Assembly (NCBI RefSeq): GCF_003994335.1
Contig: NZ_PNQZ01000001.1
Location: 62,013 to 126,012, forward strand
Reading direction: 5' to 3'
Origin: Asaia sp. W19
GTDB lineage: Bacteria > Pseudomonadota > Alphaproteobacteria > Acetobacterales > Acetobacteraceae
Length of the DNA: 64,000 bases
A model generated the notes under the pieces. That model saw only the letters and a program-made list of their open reading frames with translations. It made no database searches and was not told the DNA's origin. This document shows, piece by piece, positions 36,486-44,395 of the stretch (position 1 is the first letter of the stretch; the number at the start of each line of letters is the position of its first letter). The translations under genes and the position numbers were made by a program.

Positions 36486-37199
36486 CTGTCTGACACCTCT
36501 CTCAAGTCCCAGCCTGAGCGGCTTTATGGCCGCCAGCGCGGGCACCCGCTCCGTGCTCGCCAGCAGCGCCTTCTCGATGAGGCACTGCCCAGGCTCCGTC
36601 TGAATCCCGATCAGGCAGCCAACCCGCAGGCCGCCTTCACCGGCGCTCCTGTTCAGGGCGTCTGGCTTGAAATCGGGTTCGGCGGAGGCGAGCATGCGCT
36701 CGACCAGGCGCAGCACAACCCGGATGTCGGCTATATTGCCTCCGAGGTTTTCGAGAACGGGCTGTGTTCGCTCATGTCCCGCATCGTGCCGGAAGGCGAA
36801 GAGGACACGATCACCCCGCCGGATCATTTCCGTATCTGGCCCGATGATGCGCGTCAGCTTCTGAAATCCCTGCCCGATGGCTGTCTCGACCGCGCCTATC
36901 TGATGTTCCCCGATCCGTGGCCCAAGGCACGCCATGCCAAGCGTCGCTTCATCCACCCGGAGAATATTCGCGAACTGGCCCGCCTGCTGAAGCCCGGCGC
37001 CGTCTGGCGCGTTGCAAGCGATCATCCCGTCTATCAGGACTGGGTGTTCGAGATCATGGGCGCGCAGGATCTGTTCGATGCGCCCCCGCCTGCCAAAGGC
37101 GAGCGCCCCGAAGGCTGGTCACCCACACGCTATGAAGCCAAGGCCTACCGCGAAGGCCGCGTGCCGTTCTACTGGACGTTCACGCGCCGCGGTGCCTGA
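36486..37199 (+). CDS. trmB: tRNA (guanine-N7-)-methyltransferase, apparent CTG start
   Basis: SAM-dependent enzyme that methylates G46 of tRNA. The frame after the metK stop runs GGT CCC CAA CTG TCT GAC and reads xSDTSLKSQPERLYGRQRGH, the normal TrmB N-terminus; VWLEIGFGGGEHALDQA is the SAM-binding motif, and YLMFPDPWPKARHAKRR the signature. No ATG, GTG or TTG exists in frame until ATG 36774, which would remove the SAM site. CTG at 36486 lies seven bases after GAGG (36475-36478), which overlaps the metK TGA. A CTG start is therefore the best call, giving 237 residues. Confidence 0.9.
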   Translation: MSDTSLKSQPERLYGRQRGHPLRARQQRLLDEALPRLRLNPDQAANPQAAFTGAPVQGVWLEIGFGGGEHALDQAQHNPDVGYIASEVFENGLCSLMSRIVPEGEEDTITPPDHFRIWPDDARQLLKSLPDGCLDRAYLMFPDPWPKARHAKRRFIHPENIRELARLLKPGAVWRVASDHPVYQDWVFEIMGAQDLFDAPPPAKGERPEGWSPTRYEAKAYREGRVPFYWTFTRRGA

Positions 37200-37223
37200 T
37201 ACCGAGTTGGATCGGAACACCGC

Positions 37224-38867
37224 ATGAGCACGCAAATCGAACGCGAGGAAATGGAATTCGACGTGGTGATCGTCGGCGGAGGGCCAGCCGGCCTTTCCGC
37301 CGCCATCCGACTGCGTCAGCTCATGCCGGAAGCCACGCTCTGCCTCGTTGAAAAAGGCAGCGAAATCGGAGCGCATATTGTCTCGGGCGCGGTGATCGAA
37401 CCCCGCGCGCTGGCCGAGCTCTTCCCCGACTGGCAGGAACGCGGTGCACCGCTGAAAACCCCGGTGACGGAAGAAAAAGTGCTTTTCCTGACCGAAAAGC
37501 GTGGCTTCGCCATACCCTTAATCGACAAGCTCATGCCTGCCATGGCCAATCACGGCAATTATGTCGTGTCCCTGGGCGAGGTCTGCCGCTGGCTCGGCGC
37601 ACAGGCCGAAGAAATGGGTGTCGAGATCTACCCCGGCTTTGCCGCCGCCGAGCCCTATATCGAGGATGGCCGCCTGTGCGGTGTCATCACCGGAGATATG
37701 GGCGTGAACCGTGAAGGCGAGCAGGGGCCGAACTTCGCACCCGGCATGATCCTGCGGGCTAAACAGACCATCCTGACCGAGGGCGTGCGCGGCTCGATCA
37801 GCCAGCGCGTGATGAAGCAGTTCAATCTGCGTCAGGGTGTAGACCCGCAGACCTATGGGCTGGGTATCAAGGAAGTCTGGGAAATCCCCGCCGAGAGGCA
37901 CAAGCCTGGCTTCGTGCAGCACAGCTTCGGCTGGCCGATGGATGACGGCACCTATGGCGGCGCCTGGCTCTATCATTTCGGTGAGAACCTCGTCTCCTAT
38001 GGTTTTGTCACCGGGCTGGATTACAGCAATACTTGGCTCTCTCCCTTTCAGGAGATGCAGCGCCTCAAGACCCATCCTGAATTTGCGAAGCATCTCGAAG
38101 GCGGTCGCCGTCTGATTTATGGCGCGCGCGCGCTGTCAGAGGGTGGCTTCCAGTCCCTGCCGCGTCTGTCTTTTCCGGGTGGCGTTCTGGCGGGTGATTC
38201 CGCAGGCTTCCTGAACATGCCCAAGATCAAGGGCACGCACACAGCCATGAAATCCGGCATGCTGGCCGCCGAAGCCGTGGCCGAGGCGCTGGGGGGTGAA
38301 GGCCCCTGCGAGGCCACTAGCTATACGCGCCGTTTCAAGAGTTCATGGCTGTTCAAGGAGTTGTTCGAGGCCCGCAATGTGCGCCCCGCCTTTGCCCGCT
38401 GGGGCAATCGCCTTGGCGCGCTCTATGCCGGGATCGACAGCCTGATTTTCCGTGGCCGCGCGCCTTGGACGCTGCATTTCCGTCATACGGATCATGAAGC
38501 GCTCAAGCCTGCCGGGCAGTGCAAGCCCATTGCCTATCCGAAGCCGGATGGCACGCTGACCTTCGACCTCACCTCATCGGTGTTCCTGTCGGGCACCAAT
38601 CATGAGGAGGACCAGCCGGTCCACCTGAAGCTGCGTGACCCGTCGAAATGGCTGCCCGTCAACTGGGGCATTTTCCGCTCGCCTGAAAGCCGCTACTGCC
38701 CGGCCGGTGTGTATGAGGCGCTGGAGGAAAACAGCACCATGCGCTTGCAGATCAACGCGCAGAACTGCGTGCACTGCAAGACCTGCGACATCAAGGATCC
38801 GACGCAGAATATCGACTGGTGTGTGCCTGAAGGGGCCGGTGGACCGAATTATCCTGTCGGTATGTGA
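37224..38867 (+). CDS. Electron transfer flavoprotein-ubiquinone oxidoreductase
   Basis: Membrane-associated FAD and 4Fe-4S enzyme that passes electrons from ETF to ubiquinone. The 547-residue protein opens with a Rossmann VGGGPAGLSA (17-26) and ends with the cluster ligands Cys515, Cys518, Cys521 (CVHCKTC) and Cys533 (DWCVPEG). Length and ends match the family exactly. It starts 24 bases after trmB and lies just upstream of etfBA, forming a complete ETF electron path. The dehydrogenases feeding it are not in the window. Confidence 0.97.
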   Translation: MSTQIEREEMEFDVVIVGGGPAGLSAAIRLRQLMPEATLCLVEKGSEIGAHIVSGAVIEPRALAELFPDWQERGAPLKTPVTEEKVLFLTEKRGFAIPLIDKLMPAMANHGNYVVSLGEVCRWLGAQAEEMGVEIYPGFAAAEPYIEDGRLCGVITGDMGVNREGEQGPNFAPGMILRAKQTILTEGVRGSISQRVMKQFNLRQGVDPQTYGLGIKEVWEIPAERHKPGFVQHSFGWPMDDGTYGGAWLYHFGENLVSYGFVTGLDYSNTWLSPFQEMQRLKTHPEFAKHLEGGRRLIYGARALSEGGFQSLPRLSFPGGVLAGDSAGFLNMPKIKGTHTAMKSGMLAAEAVAEALGGEGPCEATSYTRRFKSSWLFKELFEARNVRPAFARWGNRLGALYAGIDSLIFRGRAPWTLHFRHTDHEALKPAGQCKPIAYPKPDGTLTFDLTSSVFLSGTNHEEDQPVHLKLRDPSKWLPVNWGIFRSPESRYCPAGVYEALEENSTMRLQINAQNCVHCKTCDIKDPTQNIDWCVPEGAGGPNYPVGM

Positions 38868-38926
38868 TTTTGAGTCGCAATAAGGTATGAACCCTGACGA
38901 CAAATTCCAGGATCGGCGAGAAACAG

Positions 38927-39676
38927 ATGAAGATAGTGGTCCCGGTCAAGCGGGTGGTGGATTACAACATCAAGCCCCGCGTCAAGGCCGATAACAGCGG
39001 CGTCGACACGCAAGGCGTGAAGATGTCGATGAATCCCTTCGATGAAATTGCTGTCGAAGAAGCTGTCAGGCTTCGAGAAAAAGGCGCTGCCTCCGAGATC
39101 GTGGTGGTGACCATTGGCGTTGCCGAGGCGCAGCCCGTTTTGCGTACGGCCATGGCCATGGGTGCCGACCGCGCCATTCTGGTGCAGACCGACGCCGAGC
39201 TGGAGCCGCTGGCTGTCGCCAAGCTGCTCAAGGCCATCGTGGATCGAGAAAATCCCGGTCTGGTCATCATGGGCAAGCAGGCCATTGATGACGACATGAA
39301 TGCGACCGGCCAGATCCTGGCGGCACGTCTCAACTGGCCGCAGGGCACGTTTGCCAGCTCAGTCGCTATCGAAGACGGACGCATCACCGTGGTCCGTGAA
39401 GCCGATGGCGGACTTGAAACCGTGCGTCTGGCACTGCCTGCCGTGGTGACCACCGATCTGCGCCTCAACGAGCCGCGCTATGCCACCATGCCCAACATCA
39501 TGAAGGCCAAGAAGAAGCCGCTCGAAACCATCGCTGCCGATACGCTGGGCGTGGACATCACGCCGCGTCTGGAGACGATCAAGGTGGTCGAACCGCCCGT
39601 GCGCCAGGCGGGTATCAAGGTGTCGAGCGTTGCCGAGCTGTTCGGCAAGCTGCGTGACGAAGCGAAGGTGATCTGA
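38927..39676 (+). CDS. etfB: Electron transfer flavoprotein beta subunit
   Basis: The 249-residue beta subunit, with [20 protein letters not shown] at the start and the signature [19 protein letters not shown]. It binds AMP and part of FAD in the ETF heterodimer. The ATG has GGCGAG upstream. Separated from etfA by two bases, so the pair is cotranscribed. Confidence 0.97.
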   Translation: MKIVVPVKRVVDYNIKPRVKADNSGVDTQGVKMSMNPFDEIAVEEAVRLREKGAASEIVVVTIGVAEAQPVLRTAMAMGADRAILVQTDAELEPLAVAKLLKAIVDRENPGLVIMGKQAIDDDMNATGQILAARLNWPQGTFASSVAIEDGRITVVREADGGLETVRLALPAVVTTDLRLNEPRYATMPNIMKAKKKPLETIAADTLGVDITPRLETIKVVEPPVRQAGIKVSSVAELFGKLRDEAKVI

Positions 39677-39678
39677 TC

Positions 39679-40593
39679 ATGACAACTCTGGTTCTGATCG
39701 AAGCCGAAGGCGCCGCCATCAAGAAGGCAAGCCTTTCCGCCGTTGCCGCCGCCCGCCATTTCGGTGCTGTCGATGTGCTGCTGATCGGCGCAGAAGGCGC
39801 CCAGGAAGCCTCAAAGATCGAAGGGATCACCCGCGTTCTTCACGCGGAGTCCACCCCGCATCTGGCCGAGTGCATTGCCGCCCTGATTGCAGATCGCGCC
39901 AAAGATTACGATCACATCGTTTCCGCCGCGACCGCCTATGGCAAGAACACCCTGCCGCGCGTGGCTGGTCTGCTGGATGTGCAGCCGATCACCGAGGTGG
40001 TCGAGATCATCGACGCCGATACCTTCGTGCGTCCGATCTATGCCGGCAGCGCGCTTTCCACCGTGCGGTCGCGCGATGCGATCAAGGTGCTGACCGTGCG
40101 TAACGCCAATTTCGAGGCTGCCAAACTGGGTGAGGCATCCGCCCCGATCGAGTCCGTCTCGGCGGCTGTCGAGGTGCCGGATGCCGCATATGTCGGGATC
40201 GAACTGACCCATTCCGACCGCCCCGAACTGGAATCGGCCCGTGTGGTGATCTCTGGTGGGCGCGGCCTGAAGGACGCGGCCAATTTCAAGCTGCTCGAGC
40301 CTGTGGCCGACAAGCTGGGTGCTGCCATCGGTGCGTCGCGCGCGGCGGTGGATGCCGGATTTGCCCCGAACGAGATGCAGGTCGGTCAAACCGGCAAGAT
40401 CGTGGCACCTGATCTCTATATCGCTGTCGGTCTCTCCGGAGCCATCCAGCATCTGGCAGGGATGAAGGACAGCCGCGTGATCGTGGCGATCAACATGGAC
40501 CCCGAAGCCCCGATCTTCAGCGTGGCTGATTACGGTCTCGTGGGCGATCTGTTCGAAATCCTGCCGCAGCTCAAGGCCGAGCTGGGCGCCTGA
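39679..40593 (+). CDS. etfA: Electron transfer flavoprotein alpha subunit
   Basis: The 304-residue alpha subunit; the C-terminal FAD domain carries [20 protein letters not shown] and [16 protein letters not shown], and the end [20 protein letters not shown] is diagnostic. It forms the soluble ETF with EtfB and hands electrons to the oxidoreductase encoded just upstream. A terminator follows. Confidence 0.97.
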   Translation: MTTLVLIEAEGAAIKKASLSAVAAARHFGAVDVLLIGAEGAQEASKIEGITRVLHAESTPHLAECIAALIADRAKDYDHIVSAATAYGKNTLPRVAGLLDVQPITEVVEIIDADTFVRPIYAGSALSTVRSRDAIKVLTVRNANFEAAKLGEASAPIESVSAAVEVPDAAYVGIELTHSDRPELESARVVISGGRGLKDAANFKLLEPVADKLGAAIGASRAAVDAGFAPNEMQVGQTGKIVAPDLYIAVGLSGAIQHLAGMKDSRVIVAINMDPEAPIFSVADYGLVGDLFEILPQLKAELGA

Positions 40594-40600
40594 TCAAACA

Positions 40601-40625
40601 AGGCTCCTGCTTCGACAGGGGCTTT
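40601..40625 (+). terminator. Terminator after etfA
   Basis: AGGCTCCTG (40601-40609) can pair with CAGGGGCTT (40616-40624), nine pairs counting two G-U, with a 6-base loop and TTT at the end. It lies seven bases after the etfA stop. Confidence 0.6.
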
Positions 40626-40910
40626 ACCTGAATGCCCATCGGGTTGCCTCAGGGTACCCCCCTCCTGCCGGAACTGGGCGCGATAGCCCCCTTTTCCGGC
40701 CAGGTCCCTGCCCGAATGGATGGCAGCACCTTCCGGAAAATCCTTCGTCGGATCGCCATATCCGAAAAGAAGCGACGGACGCTCTTCAGTCACGCCGCGA
40801 ACGAGATGATGGGCCGCTGCCATGCTGAAGCCCCCTGCCCGCCCACGTGAATGATCAGCCTGTGCAGCTTTCGATTGTTTTTCCGCGCTGCATGGGACAT
40901 GCTTGTATAC
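40626..40910. other. Intergenic region upstream of allC
   Basis: No gene I can support; short open frames on both strands here have no ribosome-binding site or protein-like composition. At its end CTTGTATACATG (40902-40913) contains GTATAC, similar to GntR-type half-sites, and overlaps one of the possible allC starts. Confidence 0.4.
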
Positions 40911-42161
40911 ATGACCCAGATCATGGACATTCAGGCGGGCGGCGCACGGGCCAGGGCCCGTTGCGACGAACTCGGCGTTGCTCCCTATAGCGACCAGAGC
41001 GACGGGCTTTTCCGCCCCTATCTCGGCCCTGCCCACAGGGCAACGCTTGGTCGTCTGGCCCAGTGGATGGATGAGGCCGGGATGAGCGTCGAGACCGATG
41101 CTGCCGGGAACATCATCGGCCATTATGCCGGGGCCCATCCGGATGCTCCCGTGCTGCTGATCGGCTCACATGTCGACAGCGTGCGCGATGGCGGGCGCTA
41201 TGACGGCATGCTCGGCGTGACGCTGGGCATCGAGACCGTCGCCTATTTCCATAGTCGCGGGTTGAGACTTCCCTTTGCGCTCGAAATCATTGGTTTCGGT
41301 GATGAGGAAGGCTCGCGTTTCCCCACATACATGATGGGCTCACGCTCGGCGGCTGGGCTGTCACAATCCGTCGATGACAGCGTGACCGATCGCGACGGCA
41401 CGACACTAGGTGCAGCCCTGTCGGACTGGGGACTCGACACTTCCCGTTTCGACACGGCGAAACGGCACAATGTCCTGGCCTATCTCGAAGCCCATATCGA
41501 GCAGGCGCCGCATCTCGAGCGCGCCGACCTGCCTCTGGGCCTCGTACGTGGTATCGCCTCGCAATACCGCTATCGCGTGACCCTGACCGGGCAGGCCGAT
41601 CACGCCGGTACCGCCATGCATGAACGCCGTGATGCCCTTGCCGCCGCGGCCGAGGCCATTACTGCCATCGAGGCCATCGGCCAGCAGGACCCGGTCGATC
41701 TGGTCACCACGGTCGGGTGGCTGAGCGTCGAGAATGGCGCCCCTAATATCGTGCCAGGGCGCGTGGTCCTGACCGTCGATATCCGCGCCGTAACGCCCGG
41801 CGTCCGAGAAAATGCCGCCCAGGAAATCGGCGACATGCTGCAGGCCCTGTGCACACGACGTCATGTCCGGCTCGATATCGAGCGTATCCAGGACCTGACT
41901 GGCGCCCTCTGCGACGACCATCTGACTGAAATGTTGGGGGAAGCCGTGGAAGAGAGACTGGGAAACACGCCCCCCATGCTTCTCAGCCAGGCTGGTCATG
42001 ATGCGATGATCATGGCGCATCTCGCCCCTATGACCATGCTGTTCATCCGTTGCAAAGGCGGGATCAGCCATAACCCGGCGGAATCGGTCGAGGATGCCGA
42101 TGTCGAAGCGGCCTTTCAGACCATGGTAACTTTCGTGACGCGACTGGGAGAAACGATGTGA
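40911..42161 (+). CDS. allC: Allantoate amidohydrolase-type Zn-dependent hydrolase
   Basis: Cytosolic M20-family binuclear metalloenzyme, about 416 residues. Metal-site elements seen are LLIGSHVDSVRDGGRYDGMLG, IGFGDEEGSRFP and the final KGGISHNPAES; the dimerisation domain has LTGQADHAGTAMHERRDA. These fit AllC/ureidoglycolate-type amidohydrolases, though N-carbamoyl-L-amino-acid hydrolases look alike. The next gene, a ureidoglycine transaminase, favours AllC. Start is uncertain between 40911 and 40923. Its TGA overlaps the GTG of the next gene. Confidence 0.88.
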   Translation: MTQIMDIQAGGARARARCDELGVAPYSDQSDGLFRPYLGPAHRATLGRLAQWMDEAGMSVETDAAGNIIGHYAGAHPDAPVLLIGSHVDSVRDGGRYDGMLGVTLGIETVAYFHSRGLRLPFALEIIGFGDEEGSRFPTYMMGSRSAAGLSQSVDDSVTDRDGTTLGAALSDWGLDTSRFDTAKRHNVLAYLEAHIEQAPHLERADLPLGLVRGIASQYRYRVTLTGQADHAGTAMHERRDALAAAAEAITAIEAIGQQDPVDLVTTVGWLSVENGAPNIVPGRVVLTVDIRAVTPGVRENAAQEIGDMLQALCTRRHVRLDIERIQDLTGALCDDHLTEMLGEAVEERLGNTPPMLLSQAGHDAMIMAHLAPMTMLFIRCKGGISHNPAESVEDADVEAAFQTMVTFVTRLGETM

Positions 42162-43330
42162 GCAGTTTTTTCGGTGAAATCGACCCGCCGCAGCGCCTGC
42201 TGATGGGGCCTGGCCCCATCAATGTGCACCCGCGCGTGCTGCGCGCCATGGGCGCTGACATGCTCGGACAGTTCGACCCAGAGATGACCGATTACATGAA
42301 CCAGACGATGGCGCTTTATCGTCAGGTATTCATGACAGAAAACCGATGGACCTTCCTGATCGATGGTTCGGCCCGTGCTGGCATCGAGGCCGCGCTGACC
42401 TCGCTGATCGAACCGGGAGCCAAGGTGCTGCTCATCCGCTCTGGCCGGTTCGGCATGTTGCTGGGCGAGATTGCAGAGCGTCTGGGCGCCGAGATTGCCA
42501 CGATCGATCTCGAATGGGGCCAGGTCGCCACCCTCGAGCAGATCGAAGCCGCCCTGGCGCAACATCGTCCAGCCGTGTTCGCGGCCATTCATGGCGATAC
42601 CTCCACCACCACAGCCCAACCGCTCGAAGGCGTGGGCGCGCTATGCAGCCGGTACGGCACGCTTTCCTATGTCGATGCCACGGCGACCCTTGGCGGCATG
42701 CCCGTGCGCACCGATGAATGGCAGATCGATGTGATATCGGCCGGGCTCCAGAAATGCATGGGCGGCCCGCCGGGCAGCGCGCCCATCACCATTTCCGACC
42801 GCGCTGCCGAATTCATCTTCTCGCGCCGCAAGGTCGAAAGTGGCATTCGCCGTGATGATATCAGCGACGGCACGCGTCCCTTCATCCGCTCCAACTATTT
42901 CGATCTGGCCATGATCATGGATTACTGGTCCGAAAAACGGCTGAACCACCATACCGAGGCGACCTCCATGCTCTATGCCGCGCGCGAATGCGCCCGTCTG
43001 GCGCTGGAAGAGGGTCTGGACAACCGCTTTGCCCGCCATGTCGCGGCTGGCAAGGCGATGGCTGAAGGGCTGCGCGGCCTCGGCCTCACCCTTTACGGGC
43101 AGGACGCCTATCGCATGAGCAATGTCACGGGGGTGTATATCCCCAAGGGCGTCGATGGGGAGCGGGTACGCGCCCGTATGCGTGACGAGTTTCAGATCGA
43201 GATCGGCACTGCCTTCGGCCCACTCATGGGCAAGATCTGGCGTCTTGGCGCAATGGGATACAACGCCGAGCAGCACAAGGTACGCCTTACCCTCGCCGCT
43301 CTGAAGACCGTTCTGGAGAGCGAAATCTGA
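42158..43330 (+). CDS. pucG: PLP-dependent (S)-ureidoglycine-glyoxylate transaminase type
   Basis: A 390-residue fold-type I aminotransferase. RLLMGPGPINVHPRVLRAMG opens it; YVDATATLGGMPVRTDEW carries the PLP-pairing Asp and SAGLQKCMGGPPG the Schiff-base Lys. These match PucG/alanine-glyoxylate aminotransferases. It starts at GTG, overlapping allC by GTGA, with GGGAG upstream. With AllC making ureidoglycine, the product would be transaminated with glyoxylate to glycine and oxalurate. Alanine-glyoxylate or serine-glyoxylate activity is the alternative. Confidence 0.9.
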   Translation: MSSFFGEIDPPQRLLMGPGPINVHPRVLRAMGADMLGQFDPEMTDYMNQTMALYRQVFMTENRWTFLIDGSARAGIEAALTSLIEPGAKVLLIRSGRFGMLLGEIAERLGAEIATIDLEWGQVATLEQIEAALAQHRPAVFAAIHGDTSTTTAQPLEGVGALCSRYGTLSYVDATATLGGMPVRTDEWQIDVISAGLQKCMGGPPGSAPITISDRAAEFIFSRRKVESGIRRDDISDGTRPFIRSNYFDLAMIMDYWSEKRLNHHTEATSMLYAARECARLALEEGLDNRFARHVAAGKAMAEGLRGLGLTLYGQDAYRMSNVTGVYIPKGVDGERVRARMRDEFQIEIGTAFGPLMGKIWRLGAMGYNAEQHKVRLTLAALKTVLESEI

Positions 43331-43366
43331 TTCCGGCGCACCCCCTGTCGAACCGACAGGCAAGGG

Positions 43367-44290
43367 TCAGACTTCAGAGGATGCGCACCACCAGGACTGG
43401 AGCTCCAGAAGGATGGCCCGCCTCAACCACTCTATCGCAGTATCCGCGGCAGAGCGCGCGGGGACAAGCAAGCGGATCGTCATTCGGTCCATGATAGGGG
43501 GAACCTGCGCTCTCTGAAGCGAGGTCAGGTCGCAATACGCATGTGCGATGTAATGCGGTACGATGGCAACGATTCCTGGGTGATTCAGTAGAGGAGGGAT
43601 GTGACCAAAGCTCGGCACCGTCACGCTGACCCGCCTCTCATAGCCGAGCCCTCTGAGCGCATGATCGAACCGACTGAAGCGCCGAGCATGTTCGATCAAT
43701 ACGTGATCGAAAGCACAAAGCTCACTGATGCTCATCGTAGGACTGGAAAGGTTTCCCAGATTCGATCCAACGCATTCCATGATCAGTCTCCCTACCGGAT
43801 ACGCGATGCTGTCGGGATGGGCTCCCTGATTCGCTGTGACCCCTAGATCGATTTCACGCCTCTGGAAGGCGGCCTCTAGGCCATCAGGGGGAATTGCCCT
43901 GAATACAAGGGACAGTCCCGGCGCCATACACCGTAGCGTGTGCGTCATAGAGGGAGCCAGCCGATAATCAAGCCCGCTATCGCAGCCGATCACGAAATGA
44001 CGTCGGCTCGTCAAGGGATCGAATGCCTCCGAATGCCCCAATGCCTCGCGCAGACGCCTGAGACTCTCTTCAATAACGGGAGCCATGGTGATCGCCCTGA
44101 TCGTCGGCTGCATCCCCTGGGGAGTTCGTATGAAAAGAGGATCATCCGTTAGAGCACGCAGGCGCTTTAACGCAGCACTCAGTGCAGGCTGAGTGAGCGA
44201 TAGACGTGAGGCTGCCTTACTCACACTGCGTTCATGCCAAAGCGCGAGAAAAGACTGTGCCAGATTGAAGTCTATCCGGGGCATATTCAT
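43367..44290 (-). CDS. LysR-family regulator divergent from a TonB receptor
   Basis: A 307-residue regulator of the NodD/NahR-like branch: the helix-turn-helix reads FLALWHERSVSKAASRLSLT and PALSAALKRLRALTDDPLFI, followed by an effector domain. The start at 44290 is tentative (44284 and 44353 are alternatives) and no Shine-Dalgarno is seen; TATAAA sits about eight bases before the ATG, so the mRNA may be nearly leaderless. It faces away from the receptor and hydrolase genes with about 100 AT-rich bases between, and likely controls them. Confidence 0.9.
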   Translation of the reverse strand: MNMPRIDFNLAQSFLALWHERSVSKAASRLSLTQPALSAALKRLRALTDDPLFIRTPQGMQPTIRAITMAPVIEESLRRLREALGHSEAFDPLTSRRHFVIGCDSGLDYRLAPSMTHTLRCMAPGLSLVFRAIPPDGLEAAFQRREIDLGVTANQGAHPDSIAYPVGRLIMECVGSNLGNLSSPTMSISELCAFDHVLIEHARRFSRFDHALRGLGYERRVSVTVPSFGHIPPLLNHPGIVAIVPHYIAHAYCDLTSLQRAQVPPIMDRMTIRLLVPARSAADTAIEWLRRAILLELQSWWCASSEV

Positions 44291-44294
44291 GACA

Positions 44295-44350
44295 TTTATA
44301 GGTAAACAAAAATAAACCAATTTGACAATGTGTTTCTCAATCGAAACGAT
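44295..44350 (+). promoter_or_regulatory. Divergent promoter of the receptor/hydrolase genes
   Basis: TTGACA (44322-44327), a perfect -35, precedes a weak AACGAT -10 (44345-44350) after 17 bases. Upstream TTTAT and ATAAA are arranged as an interrupted inverted repeat (about 44295-44316), the kind of T-rich/A-rich pair bound by LysR proteins. Confidence 0.45.
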
Positions 44351-44395
44351 CATCGGGAAAAAAGGCGCCTGAAACCCTGTCCGATGAGGTTCGTC

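Noticed and set aside
35202-37025. Antisense open frame of 607 codons opposite metK and trmB
   Set aside because: Shadow of strongly coding sequence on the plus strand; no motif of its own.
40632-40850. 72-codon open frame between etfA and allC
   Set aside because: No ribosome-binding site, it starts right after a terminator, and composition is not protein-like.
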